Part shown: in pieces, positions 12,600 through 23,000 of the stretch | How positions within the stretch are numbered: position 1 is the first letter of the stretch | Layout of the letters: each line of letters starts with the position of its first letter | DNA from: Stratiolaelaps scimitus | Taxonomy: Eukaryota; Arthropoda; Arachnida; Mesostigmata; Laelapidae | DNA length: 64,000 nt | Assembly (NCBI GenBank): GCA_019614645.1 | Contig: JABWDB010000005.1 | Location: forward strand, 4,310,001 to 4,374,000 | Reading direction: 5' to 3' | Position numbers and translations under genes: made by a program | The notes under the pieces: model-generated | Databases searched by the model: none | What the model was told of the DNA's origin: nothing | Seen by the model: the letters and a program-made list of their open reading frames with translations, nothing else

Positions 12600-15518
12600 C
12601 CAGGGATTCCGCAGGGCCGATGTAGGGAAGGACCTAGATCAAGCATCGCATGAACCAAAAAAACGTCACACACATTGACTCCGCGCACACACAGACACAG
12701 CCAGGTGGACACGACGATCGTTCCCCATCTACTCTGAATCTAAAGAGACCTCTGTAGTAGCCTTTTACCCGATACGTTTCAACTTAGACGATCGATGAGG
12801 ATCCTCAATCTGGACAGTTAGTTCTTCACTTCCGAGAAAAGAGACGGAACGCGCTTGTCAAGTTACTTCAAGTTCACCTTGTCTCTGTTTCCAAACAACT
12901 CGTCTCATCGTTATCTCTCTAATCACTCCGCTCTTCGAGTCCAGTCGAAAGTGGCACTCGATCGAATCAAAAGTCATGCCCTTGACTGGGTTGGCCAGCT
13001 CGTCATATCAGCCAGTTCCTCCTGTTCTTCCGCAACCTGGTTTCGCCGCGAGGCTCCACGGATCGAACAAACCTAAGCAGAATGTGATTTGTTAGGACGG
13101 CCAAAGGGCACTCCCAACACGTCTACTTGGGTGCGCGTTCCGAGGAAGCGCGCTTTCTTCTGGCGGACCTGACCCTCAACAGCAACAAACCGGACCCCTT
13201 GTGCGTGTTCGTTGAGATTGCCCATTGTAACACTACCATAACTGCTGCTGCTTCCGCCGCCGCTCTGTCTACATTTCGCTTCCGACGGCGGAACTGGTTA
13301 GGCACGAGCGCCCGCTCATGTCGTAGATTAAAAAAGATTAACGTCTTCGCTTGGCCGCTGTTACCGTCGCCGGATGTTCGCCAGACCAGAGTATGCACTT
13401 TAGAGTTAAGCGATCAAAAGCTCCGTCGTCAGCCGTCGACGAACAGCGCGAGCTATGGTGAAAATTGCTTACGATGTTTGTATTACAGAAGAAGAAGATT
13501 CATGAACAGGACGAAGGGGAAGATAGAACACATACGTGCGTTACCAAAATACAAGCAACAAACACGGTGAGCCAACATTAGCCCGCTTGGTATCTATACT
13601 ATGCGTGATAGTGTTTTCAACGTGTTCAAGTGTGACAATGGACGTCGTGCTCTACCTTGAGCTTTCGAGGAGTTGTGTGTCGCTTTTTTTAGTTTCAATC
13701 CCTTGTCATTGTTTGACCCTCTCCGCGTATATGCGTTAGTGGTATGTCCTCACACAATTGTAATTATAATTGTGTCCACCATTGTCGTCATGATTCCGCT
13801 GTGGCCAACTTTGGAATATAACGTTAGTCTCGTTTTGGATAAGCAACAGGTTTTATGTTTCGCTTTCAATGAATGTCCATAATTCATACATCACAAGGGT
13901 GATGATCGGCCACATTTCGGTCATTCTCAGGACCTGCACACAATATATATATATATATATAAAGCAGGCACATGTGGCCAACAGGTCTGCTGAGCTGCCG
14001 ACCGGTGCAATCTACGTCTGAAACCTGCACATGTGGCGGTAGACACCGTGGGCACAGGCCCACAAGAAATAGGTATCAGTGGCTAATGCACGCGCGTCGC
14101 TGCAAGTTCCGAGTCTCGGGTATGAGATCGGTGAAAATTAACGGTGGCACCAACAGACAAACAAACGAACAACCCGCGGGCGCTTCAAACTTCAGCAGCA
14201 CAAAAAAAAACATGTTTTGCGGGAACAGCCGGCCTGAGCTGGGTCTCTTTCGGATTTGAAGCAGAAACACCGCGAGCGACAAAGCGCCGAGAGCAGCGAC
14301 CAGTACCCAGAAGACACATGAAAATCATATGGCTCAGTCCTATTGCTGGTGCTGGCCAAGCCCCAAGCATTGCCAGGTTGAATTCTCCTTCGACCCTTCT
14401 GGGGGCTGACGCGTTGCTGGGTTCGGCGTAGCCGAGAACAGGGAACGATGCAGCACCTTGGGTGACTTACGATGGGCAAGAAACATTTACCTGATGGGAT
14501 AACCCATCAGTGTTGACGAGGCTTGAAGCCATCGTCGAGTTCTTATCATCGTAAGCTATCACCTAAATGTGGGACCTTTCGTTTCTGGTGGAAACTACCG
14601 AATCTGTTCCGGCATCAAGGGCGAATTTTCATTTCAACTTCTCTCTCTCTCGCTCTCTCTCGCTCTCTAAAAGGGCATTGGCCATTTATACTTGGTTCGA
14701 TGAAAACCAAGCCAGACGAAATTCATATCAGCTCTTTCTCCAATAGAGAATGGATATGAATGGACCTATTAAACAAAATTACATTGTTCCAAGCAGAATT
14801 AAACAACATGAGACACACATCGTTTCATGGCTGATCTCAATATTGAAACGGGACATCATCACTTGTTGACTTGTGTCATTTCGTCAACGACAAACCCTTG
14901 GCCTAGTCTACTGCAACATGCAGGGGCGCTTCGATTGCAAGCTGTCCAACCGATAGACACACACACACACAAAGACTGCACGGAATAACATAAGGAATAA
15001 ATGCAGAGGTACAAGAATATATCTATATCAATTCGAAGCAGAATGAAAATTCGATCGCCGGTACAAGGATGCCCGTGAAAACCTGTGTTTTTTGCCGAGC
15101 AACGGTACAAATATAATAGAAGGAAACACGTGAGAGAGAAAGGGGCCTAAGGGACCTGGTCCTAGTGGCCTGCCCAGTCAGAGAAACGGAGAAGTGAAAC
15201 CGCACCTTCGGTTGTCTCATTGCTGCCAATGCAAGCAACTATTGCTGCGTTATCCTGCCTGTTTACCTTGTACGAGTGTCCCTACCATTCGCGAGGGTCC
15301 GTCCTGTTTGGGCCGTGTCTATTTGCTGTCCTTATGTCGACGCCTACCCATTACAGCGGTCGTTGGCCGATCGAATGTCTACCAGCCAGCTCTTAGTCAG
15401 TTTCGTTGGGTCAGGTTTCTTCTCGAAAGTTTGAATTTAGCTGAGAACATACGCGAAGGCACATGCAGGGGAGAGACACAATAGAGCTGAATGCGGCGAC
15501 GGTGGTCATACAACGTGA

Positions 15519-15798
15519 GAACGGAACAGGCCGAAACTTTGTAAGTTTGATGGCGGTGACGGTGGCGGTGACGGTAGCAGCGAGGATTTCGTAGTCTGTA
15601 ACCATTTGTATCTGGTTGATGGCCCGGCTGGCCGCGATGACGAGCTTCGGGCACAGCCGTTACACTCGTACTTGTCCACTACGTTGACTGCTAGAATATC
15701 ATCTGTAGATACAGAGCCACTGTTCGATATTGACGACATTGAAGTTGCATCGTTTCGAATCGATGAACTGAACTCAAAGTCATGCGCATGTGATCAAG
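15519..15798 (+). CDS. Candidate upstream coding exon of zfh-1
   Basis: One + frame is open from the TGA at 15516-15518 to a good splice donor (CAAG|GTACGC, exon end 15798). It encodes a varied, acidic peptide: a Gly/Asp-rich start, then SSEDFVVCNHLYLVDG, and near the end FDIDDIEVASFRIDELN. It ends in codon phase 1, as the exon candidate at 18431 and the confirmed exon at 19511 require. No in-frame ATG is present, so an earlier exon would be needed. The 5' boundary is unclear (possible acceptors at 15529, 15577, 15580 and 15594, none with a good pyrimidine tract). The opposite strand is also open here (15506-15739). Assignment to zfh-1 is inference. Confidence 0.35.
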
Positions 15799-18430
15799 GT
15801 ACGCGGCCGAATGCCAAATGCGGGATGGCCGATGGTGTCAATAATCATCAATAAGTCGTAGTGCGAATTGCTTGATTGACATTGAATGAGTGTGTTTGAG
15901 TCGTTCGACTTTGAATAGCTTATTACGACTTCTAACTACTAAACATGTTTTACATTTGCTCAGAACATCGTAACACCTAATCAGAGGGTCAGAAAATTCA
16001 GCTTGAATTGTGACTCTTATTCCTCTAGTGCTTATCTACCATTATTGTTACCGCCGAGTTGGCGCAATCAAGTTTGCACGTTAACTTTGAGACGAATCAT
16101 GAGCATCACGCGATTTGCGTTTAGTCCACCATCGGGTTCAACGATCTCCTCGTATAGGCAATAGCTAAGATAGGTCCCATTCATTGATTTTCAGCAACTG
16201 TTAAAATTTTGGGAACATTGCTATGAGTAATACAATGTGAACTCACTATTGGCGTATTATAATCCCAATGAGAGCGCGTTAAATATTCTATCACGATATG
16301 TGAGACATAGCATTTTGTGACAGTATATCACAATATATATGTATATATATACAACAACAGCCAAAAAGCTGACTTTAGCACCGTGTGTGCAACGTTATCA
16401 CCCTGCGCAGACAATGGGTGCGAGCCAACGGTGCTTCTTTCAAATAAAATACTAAATAAACCATCATCGGGAAGCGACAGGCAGCCAAACGGGCGGCGAT
16501 TTTCGAAGCCGACAAAGGAATTGCCACTCATTAACTTGCTCCATTCGAATTAGCCAGAGTCAGCGCTGCCGGGTGGTCCGTCAAAGGCAGGTCTATTCAC
16601 CTTGAGGCCAGCTCCCTCCACTCTCGACGGAGATCTCTCGGCACACCTCAGTATATGGCAACAACGAGATTAACCAAAGGTAACCTGGTTATGTCCTGTC
16701 TTATCGTCTACCTTACGGTTTGCCCCAACTGACGTGGCCCTTGGGCCTAACTAGGTTCAACCCTACCTCATTCTGACCACGAAACAAGCTCAGGCAAAGG
16801 TTAGGTGTGTGTGTGTGTGTGTATGTGTATGTTCATAGTTGAATTAGCTAGCCCGCGAGCGCCCATTGACCTTGATAGGGTCTCCGCAACCCGGGTCTCC
16901 CAAACGTTGGTCGTCCGTTCACCGACAATCGCTCTGCAAACTTGTTTCTCATTCCGGGAGTTCATTCAATCCATCACCAATTCGTCTCTACCAATTTTCG
17001 ATTATTTCCTAATCATCCTGCAATACAGAGCCGTACAGTACAGGACCGCGCAGACGGTCTACATTACATTGCTGTCTGAGCATGCTGCAATGTGCACTGC
17101 GTCAGTCTAACTCAGCCGATCGGCCGCACAGGATCCGGCAGCGGCGTCGACGCCTACAACACCGTACCCCCACTGCACTGCACTCTATCGCTGAATAGCG
17201 AGAAAGCATTTGGCGGCCATATGTGACCTGTGGCTAGTGACCGACCGCAGACGGCATCGCCACCATAAGCCACTCATTGAATGAGGTGCACATCCGTGCA
17301 CAATCGCGCCACTGTGACCACTCGGCGACGCCATCTCGAGTTCTTCTTTAATTGTTCATAAGGAAACGGTGCCATGGCGGAGATCAATTTAGCGATATCC
17401 AGCCGCCCCAGCAGCGGCAAAGCTTCCGGAGTTACGGCGCCGCTACGTGGCGAGAGTCTCGTCATTAGCTTGCGAGGGTGGGGGGGAATACGAAAGGGGA
17501 ACTATCAGTTTCTGCCTGAGTGCTTCACCCCCCCCGTCCAGGAGCTACCTATGTTGCCGTCAATGTCTCCTTGCTCCTTAAAAACCCCGTGCGCATTTTC
17601 GCGACGTTCAGTGTTACTGGCTCTGCTCGAAGGCCTGAGTAATCGGAGAGCAGTCAGAGCTCGCTCTCTCTCTCTCTCTCTCTCTCTCGATCGAATTAAG
17701 ACGTCTCAATGCCTGACGCAGAATTGCAATGTTAATCTTATTGTGAACGTGCCGAAAGATTTGGGTTTTTTGTCTCTGAGTGTATGTGTGTGTGTATATA
17801 TTTCTGAACGTGCGTCTCAATCAGCGTCAGTCTATGTTTGTAGGACGTGTACCGCTGTGTGTGTTTGTGTAAGAGACGATAAACAGCAGCAGCAGCAGCA
17901 GTAACAACACGAATCGGAACAAAAAAACGACAACATTAACAACATCGAATCGCGCCACGGCGCGATCCGACCCGAACATTCCGGATATAGATGTTGTACA
18001 TGACTGATTGCACATCTCGGCAACATGGTGCTCTATGTGCCGGCTCTTCGTGGCATTGTCGGTGCGCTAGGCTCACCATATGCTCACGAAAGGATAGAGG
18101 CATCGCGTAAGCAAAAATATTTCTACCTCAAGATGAACTTCTTTTTAATTATCATTCGATCACCTCACCTAACCACGCAGCACCACGCACGTGAAGTTCG
18201 AAGGTCATCTGACTATTTATGCTGGCTTCTTCCTCAATTGTGGGTCACGTCGATTGGTCGTCCGTTAGTATTCGTACTATCTGAATGACAAGCGTTTCCA
18301 AATAAAGATGAATGGAACTGTCAACTGTGGTATATCAGTTTAACAAGTCCAGATTATCGTAGTTGCTATCGATTTGCTCAGCGTGGACGCACTCACCCGC
18401 GTGTCCCGGATTCGCTTTACCTCCGCTCAG
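15799..18430 (+). other. Probable zfh-1 intron
   Basis: It holds a GT run (16805-16822), a CT run (17664-17688) and a CAG run (17886-17901). An open frame from 17374 has a strong start context (GCCATGG), but its later codons are CT- and GT-repeat. Nothing else is recognised. Confidence 0.4.
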
Positions 18431-18487
18431 GATCTGAGTCCGACTGCGGCCTGGTGGAGCTGTACGACGATGGAGGGGGCGTCAAAG
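18431..18487 (+). CDS. Candidate small zfh-1 exon
   Basis: A 57-base segment follows a pyrimidine-rich acceptor (TTTACCTCCGCTCAG) and ends at the possible donor AAAG|GTTAGA. In the frame that joins the next exon it encodes the acidic peptide SESDCGLVELYDDGGGVK. Both ends are phase 1, so it can link the candidate at 15519-15798 to the exon at 19511, giving a continuous frame into ...[21 protein letters not shown]. Acidic residues before finger 1 fit what is known of ZEB proteins, whose N-termini are acidic. RNA evidence is lacking. Confidence 0.4.
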
Positions 18488-19510
18488 GTTAGAGTGTTAA
18501 CCCGCTTTCGCTTGTTTCCTATCGGCTCCTGTGCTCCTCTCACCATTCGTTGCCATTCGCACTCATCTACGCAGGTGGCCGACAAGCGGCGTCCTTCGCT
18601 GGTTCAACTTCCTCTGCGGTCACGTTTGTAACACGCCTCGGAACATGGCTGTTTGTTCGAGTGTGTGTGTGTGTGTGGGGTCCATGGGCGGTTTGCGGGG
18701 GAGAAGGTGGATGGTCGCGTTGTGTGTGTTTGTTACTGTGCTGTTACCCGGTGCCGGCAGATGGGAATTGCCCCGCGACCTTTGTGGCTGCGGGCCAGGC
18801 AGTGGACCGCAGTTGAGTCCAACTGCGCCCTTCCTCGCGAGCTTAGCTCTGAAACGGGTCGAAACAAGAAAATAACCCGCATTACAGATTCGTGACAACG
18901 TCAGAAACCCAGCTTGCTTTCTGCCTGCCGATCGCTCCGACCGACCGCCCCTCAGCCCGGTGACGAGCGTCGCCCTCGGCGATCTCCGACATACAGATAA
19001 CAACAACACGAAGCGACTCATCGATTAATCAATCCGCAGACAACAATCACTGAACGTATCAGACAGCGAATTGGACATTGCACGGTTATGGCCAGAGGGG
19101 TATGGCTGAGTACTGCTTTCCACCGGGGCGCGCGGTGGAAGGGGCTATGATTCTCATGTGTCCTCAGTGCTGTATATCTTGCGAAATCCAACAAGCAGTC
19201 GCCGTAGTAACCTGTAACCTGTTCGAGACCCGTGTCGTGACATATAAGAGAACTTAAGCATTGTAACCACTGCAGTTCCTTTAATAAACCAATAAAGCTT
19301 TGCCTTTACCCTTACCCCCATTCATATGCATTTCACTTGCAGCAAACTAGCTAGGCATTAAAACACAGGCAAAATCAAGCATGAATACACGAGGCGTACG
19401 CGACAGTATACCACTCCATTGCACACGTGTAAGTTCAAAGGCTCTTTTTTAACAATACGCGTTCGTCTTTTCGTTGTCTTTCTCTGTCATGTCTGCTCTG
19501 TTGCTTACAG

Positions 19511-20088
19511 CTCTTCAGAGCAGCCACAAGGCGTGCTCGAGTGGCGCCATGCTTGGCGACCTCCTACGCTGCAGTTACTGCGACGTGTCGTTTAGGGGGA
19601 TCAACTCGGTGGCCAGCCTGCGAGACCATATGAAGTTTGCCCACTCGACGCTCGACGGCCTCGTCAACGGGAAGACCGCCACCGCGAACGCAAGTCTACT
19701 CGCGCAGACGCCGTGCGGATTGTCGGGTTTGGCCAGCCTCGGCGGCCTCACCGGACTCGAGTCCAGCTTTCAGTGCGGCAAGTGCAACACCACCTTCCTC
19801 AAGCGCGATCACCTCGAGAAGCACGAGCTATTGCACGCGCCCGGCGGCACCCTCAGCTCCACGCTGGCCGGACGAGGAGGCTCCGCTGACGAGAATTCGG
19901 CCCTGCGCCGATTCAAATGCAACGAGTGTCCGAAGGCGTTCAAATTCAAACACCACCTCAAGGAGCACCTGCGTATCCATTCAGGGGAGAAACCGTTCGT
20001 GTGCGGCAATTGTGGCAAGAAATTCTCACATTCGGGATCCTATTCATCGCATATGACGAGTAAAAAGTGTCTCATCGTTAATCTCAAG
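19511..20088 (+). CDS. zfh1: zfh-1 exon: N-terminal four-finger cluster
   Basis: The acceptor is TTGCTTACAG and the donor CTCAAG|GTACGC. Finger 1 spans 19570-19644 (C-x2-C-x15-H-x4-H), finger 2 19774-19836, finger 3 19918-19980 and finger 4 20002-20070, which is C2HC (ends HMTSKKC) as in ZEB proteins. Fingers 3 and 4 are joined by a canonical SGEKP linker. Finger 1 has three extra residues between its second Cys and first His compared with the usual 12. A Gly/Leu-rich spacer of about 40 residues separates fingers 1 and 2. Confidence 0.95.
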
Positions 20089-23000
20089 GTACGCAGCTCA
20101 CTTCGAGGAGTTCACTGATTGTCTTTATTTCACTCGATTTTATATATATATATATATATATGCATGTATACAATCACCTTGCCCTGGCCTGAGGTCACTC
20201 GTGCCTGGGTGAATTTAGTGGCCCTTCATAACATTGTCATGTAAATTGATAGCAGCAATTCGGCTTACTTTCGAATCAAGCACACAAATATCGGCTGACG
20301 CGCGCTCGTAAATGATCCCTCCAATTCCATTATAACTTTGGTTGGCGACGCGGTACTCAAGTATCAGAGGGAGGCGTCTATTGTGACAATGCCACGGTGG
20401 CCCAACCCTCCCCCGAGCTTTTTCTGGCCCAAATCGTTTCTCACCCCCATTCCGTCATAATATAGAATCATATTGAATTTCTAAATAGGTGGCAGGGTGT
20501 ACGGGCCACGGGGCGGCGAGATAACGGGTGGTAGAGTTTGAGGGGAACAGGGGTAGCGCGAACTCATCGGATTGTCGGCACGCTTCGTTTGTCTACGAAT
20601 GTTCGTCCACCAATGATCGGTGGCGGGTGGTGGCCAGGGCTTCGATGGCTCTCGTGATTACGTTGCCGGATGACGAAGTGGGCCCCCTATCCCTTGCTCG
20701 CTTGCAGATATATATTAGATGCCATTACATGTATATGAACGTGTGTTAGACGAATGGAGATTGGTCGGTCGGTCGGTCGGTCGCGGGGGGAGCCGACTTT
20801 GCCGTGTCCGCGCGGCGTGCAAACGTTACCCGCCTCACCCTGCAGCTGACTACACTGTCCGTCTGTCTGCGAGTGTCTGCGAGTGCAGTAGAGGAGGCAG
20901 CGAGCGGAGTTCGTCATGTTAATTCTTTCAAATTGAACTTGCGCCAATTTAGAGGACTGTTAGCGGGGTTCGAAGTGAGGGGTTGGGACGTGCAATACGG
21001 CGTGGTGGTGTCGATTCATCTCGACGCTTGAATATCCGATGACGACGACGACGATGATACACCAATGATGCGAGTGGCCCCGCGCGTCGGCGCAGGCGAG
21101 CCCAACGCCTCGGATAGATCGAGCGTATCGTTCCCCTTGCCCCTTACGCATGTACATCTCACTGTCGCGATGCGCCCGCGCGGCACCCAAGAGTTCTTCC
21201 CTTCTGAAGAATAGCGCGAACGCCGATAGACACGGGCGCGGGGAGGCGTCCTCGACCCTGCAAGTACTCCGATCGCAGTCTCCCTTCGAATTGGCCAGCC
21301 GCCCCCTCTTGCCCCGCACAGAATCGGCACATACAGAAGCACTTGCGGGCGGTGTGTCCCGCTCGTGCAAGCCGTCGTCGTTCGGCTAGCATATCGTCTC
21401 ACTTTCGGAATACACGATTCATACACTTTTCCGTGGTATACCGGGCGAGAGCGGTGAGCCACGCCCGGCGGGTGGCTACCGCCTGCGAAATGTGGCCGAT
21501 GCAATAGGGCTCACTTGGAGGCTACCGAAGTGATGACACCAATGACTTCCATTCGCGAGGTCGATCCGAACGAATACGCAGGATAGTGTGGACGAAGCCG
21601 GCTGGCCGGGCCTCGGATCTGCTGTGGCTAGCAAGGCTACCGGCAGCCGCGCCGCATCCATGCACCGAACCATGTCCTATATCTGTCCCAAGCCTAACCG
21701 CCCGTCCGTTCGCTGCTCGGTGTGCGCCTCCGTCGGCAGCTGATGATTACTTGAAATTCAAATTCAACTTGGCCGATGAGCTCTGCTGTCAGTAGGGCAG
21801 TAGTAACAGTGGTAGTGCTATGCGCCCCCGCCGCCACCGCCGCCGTCGCCGTGTGACTGGTGTGTGGGCGAAATATCACACCTCCATTCGAGAGCCATCG
21901 GCCACAGCAGCCCATCATTAACACAAGTCACAGTGGCCGGGGGCGACCTCGGAGAAGCTAAGCGCGTGGGGGATCGTTGGGGTCGTCACACGACGACGCA
22001 TATCAATGGGGGGGGGTCGCGGGGAGCTCCATGCGAGCAACCGCCTCTCGCCGAGCCTCTCGCATCGCATCCTTTACTGGGTGGTCCACTCGGCTATTGC
22101 CGACTCGGTAGCTCGCGCCGCTCTCTGCAGTCAAACCTCTTTCTCACTGTCTCTGTCCTCGTGCCATTCGGCCGTCAGTACGAATAGTAACAGTAGTTGT
22201 GCTTGGATCGGCGGTCCCTCTAAATCTCCTCCTGGGCCTCAGCCTCAAAAACCGGTCCACCGTACTGCCGACCCTCGTGTCAACGTACCAGACAGACGCT
22301 GTAACTGCTGGCTAACAGATACGCTCTCCCACATATCTCATACCTCAGCTAATATCTGGCCACTCAAAGCATTGACTTTAATGAACGGTTTAGAATGGAG
22401 GCAATATATATATATATATATATAATGTATATTGCTTATACACATATATATAGGCATCTGTGGGCATATATATATACATATATGCCCACAGTTTAGACTC
22501 ACTTAAAGAGCTGACCTTTGACCTTTGAGCAGCTGATTGTGCCGCTTTGGTTAATCCTCTATCTCGATTGTTATCATTACTGTTATGCTACTCCGATATT
22601 TACAGGTTCGCAAGGTAGATCTTAAACATCCAACGAGGACACGCTCGCCCCGTAATGTGGGACCACCCTCAGCGAGTCAATCACAGCAGTTTCGACCAAT
22701 TATCCCGAAGTTTGGCAGTTCCGCTCAGGAATTATCTGGCTATCCGCTTACGGGCCAGCAAAACTTTGAGCTAACCGCACGACAGCCATTTCTCTCAGCA
22801 GCCATGGCGGCCGTCGCTGGCAGCTACCCGTTCAATATGCTCGGCCAGTTCAATCCTCTCACCGCCACTCTTCCGCACCTTCCATTGATCCCTGCCGGAT
22901 TTCATGAAATGGCACATCTTCTGCAACAGAATCAGGGGCAAACGTCACCTAGAGATTTAGCTTCAGCGCCGGGAGGATCCAGCGAGACTGGCCCTGTCAA

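Larger units (their letters stand above)
9701..15518. other. Non-coding region upstream of zfh-1, second part
   Basis: No recognised gene. Contents: GA run 10501-10516, AT run about 10708-10721, CA run 10739-10756, a TTG/TGC triplet tract 11808-11882, AT run 13942-13961, CT runs around 14641-14668, a CA run about 14956-14971 and two hairpins (9996-10034, 12569-12599). Longer open frames such as 13127-13570 read into low-complexity or unfamiliar peptide and are not called. Short 5' exons of zfh-1 could be hidden here. Confidence 0.45.
20089..22605 (+). other. zfh-1 intron with AT repeats and a hairpin
   Basis: A 2.5-kb intron between confirmed exons. It contains AT runs (20141-20161, 22404-22424), a GGTC tetranucleotide run (20763-20782) and a 34-bp inverted repeat (22458-22491). 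Open frames inside, including several in a GC-rich block at 20.5-22.3 kb, resemble no known protein. Confidence 0.8.

Noticed and set aside
17374..17904. Frame with GCCATGG start, 176 codons
   Set aside because: The first 40 codons look possible, but the rest is CT, GT and CAG repeat. No good donor lies in the needed phase to join zfh-1.
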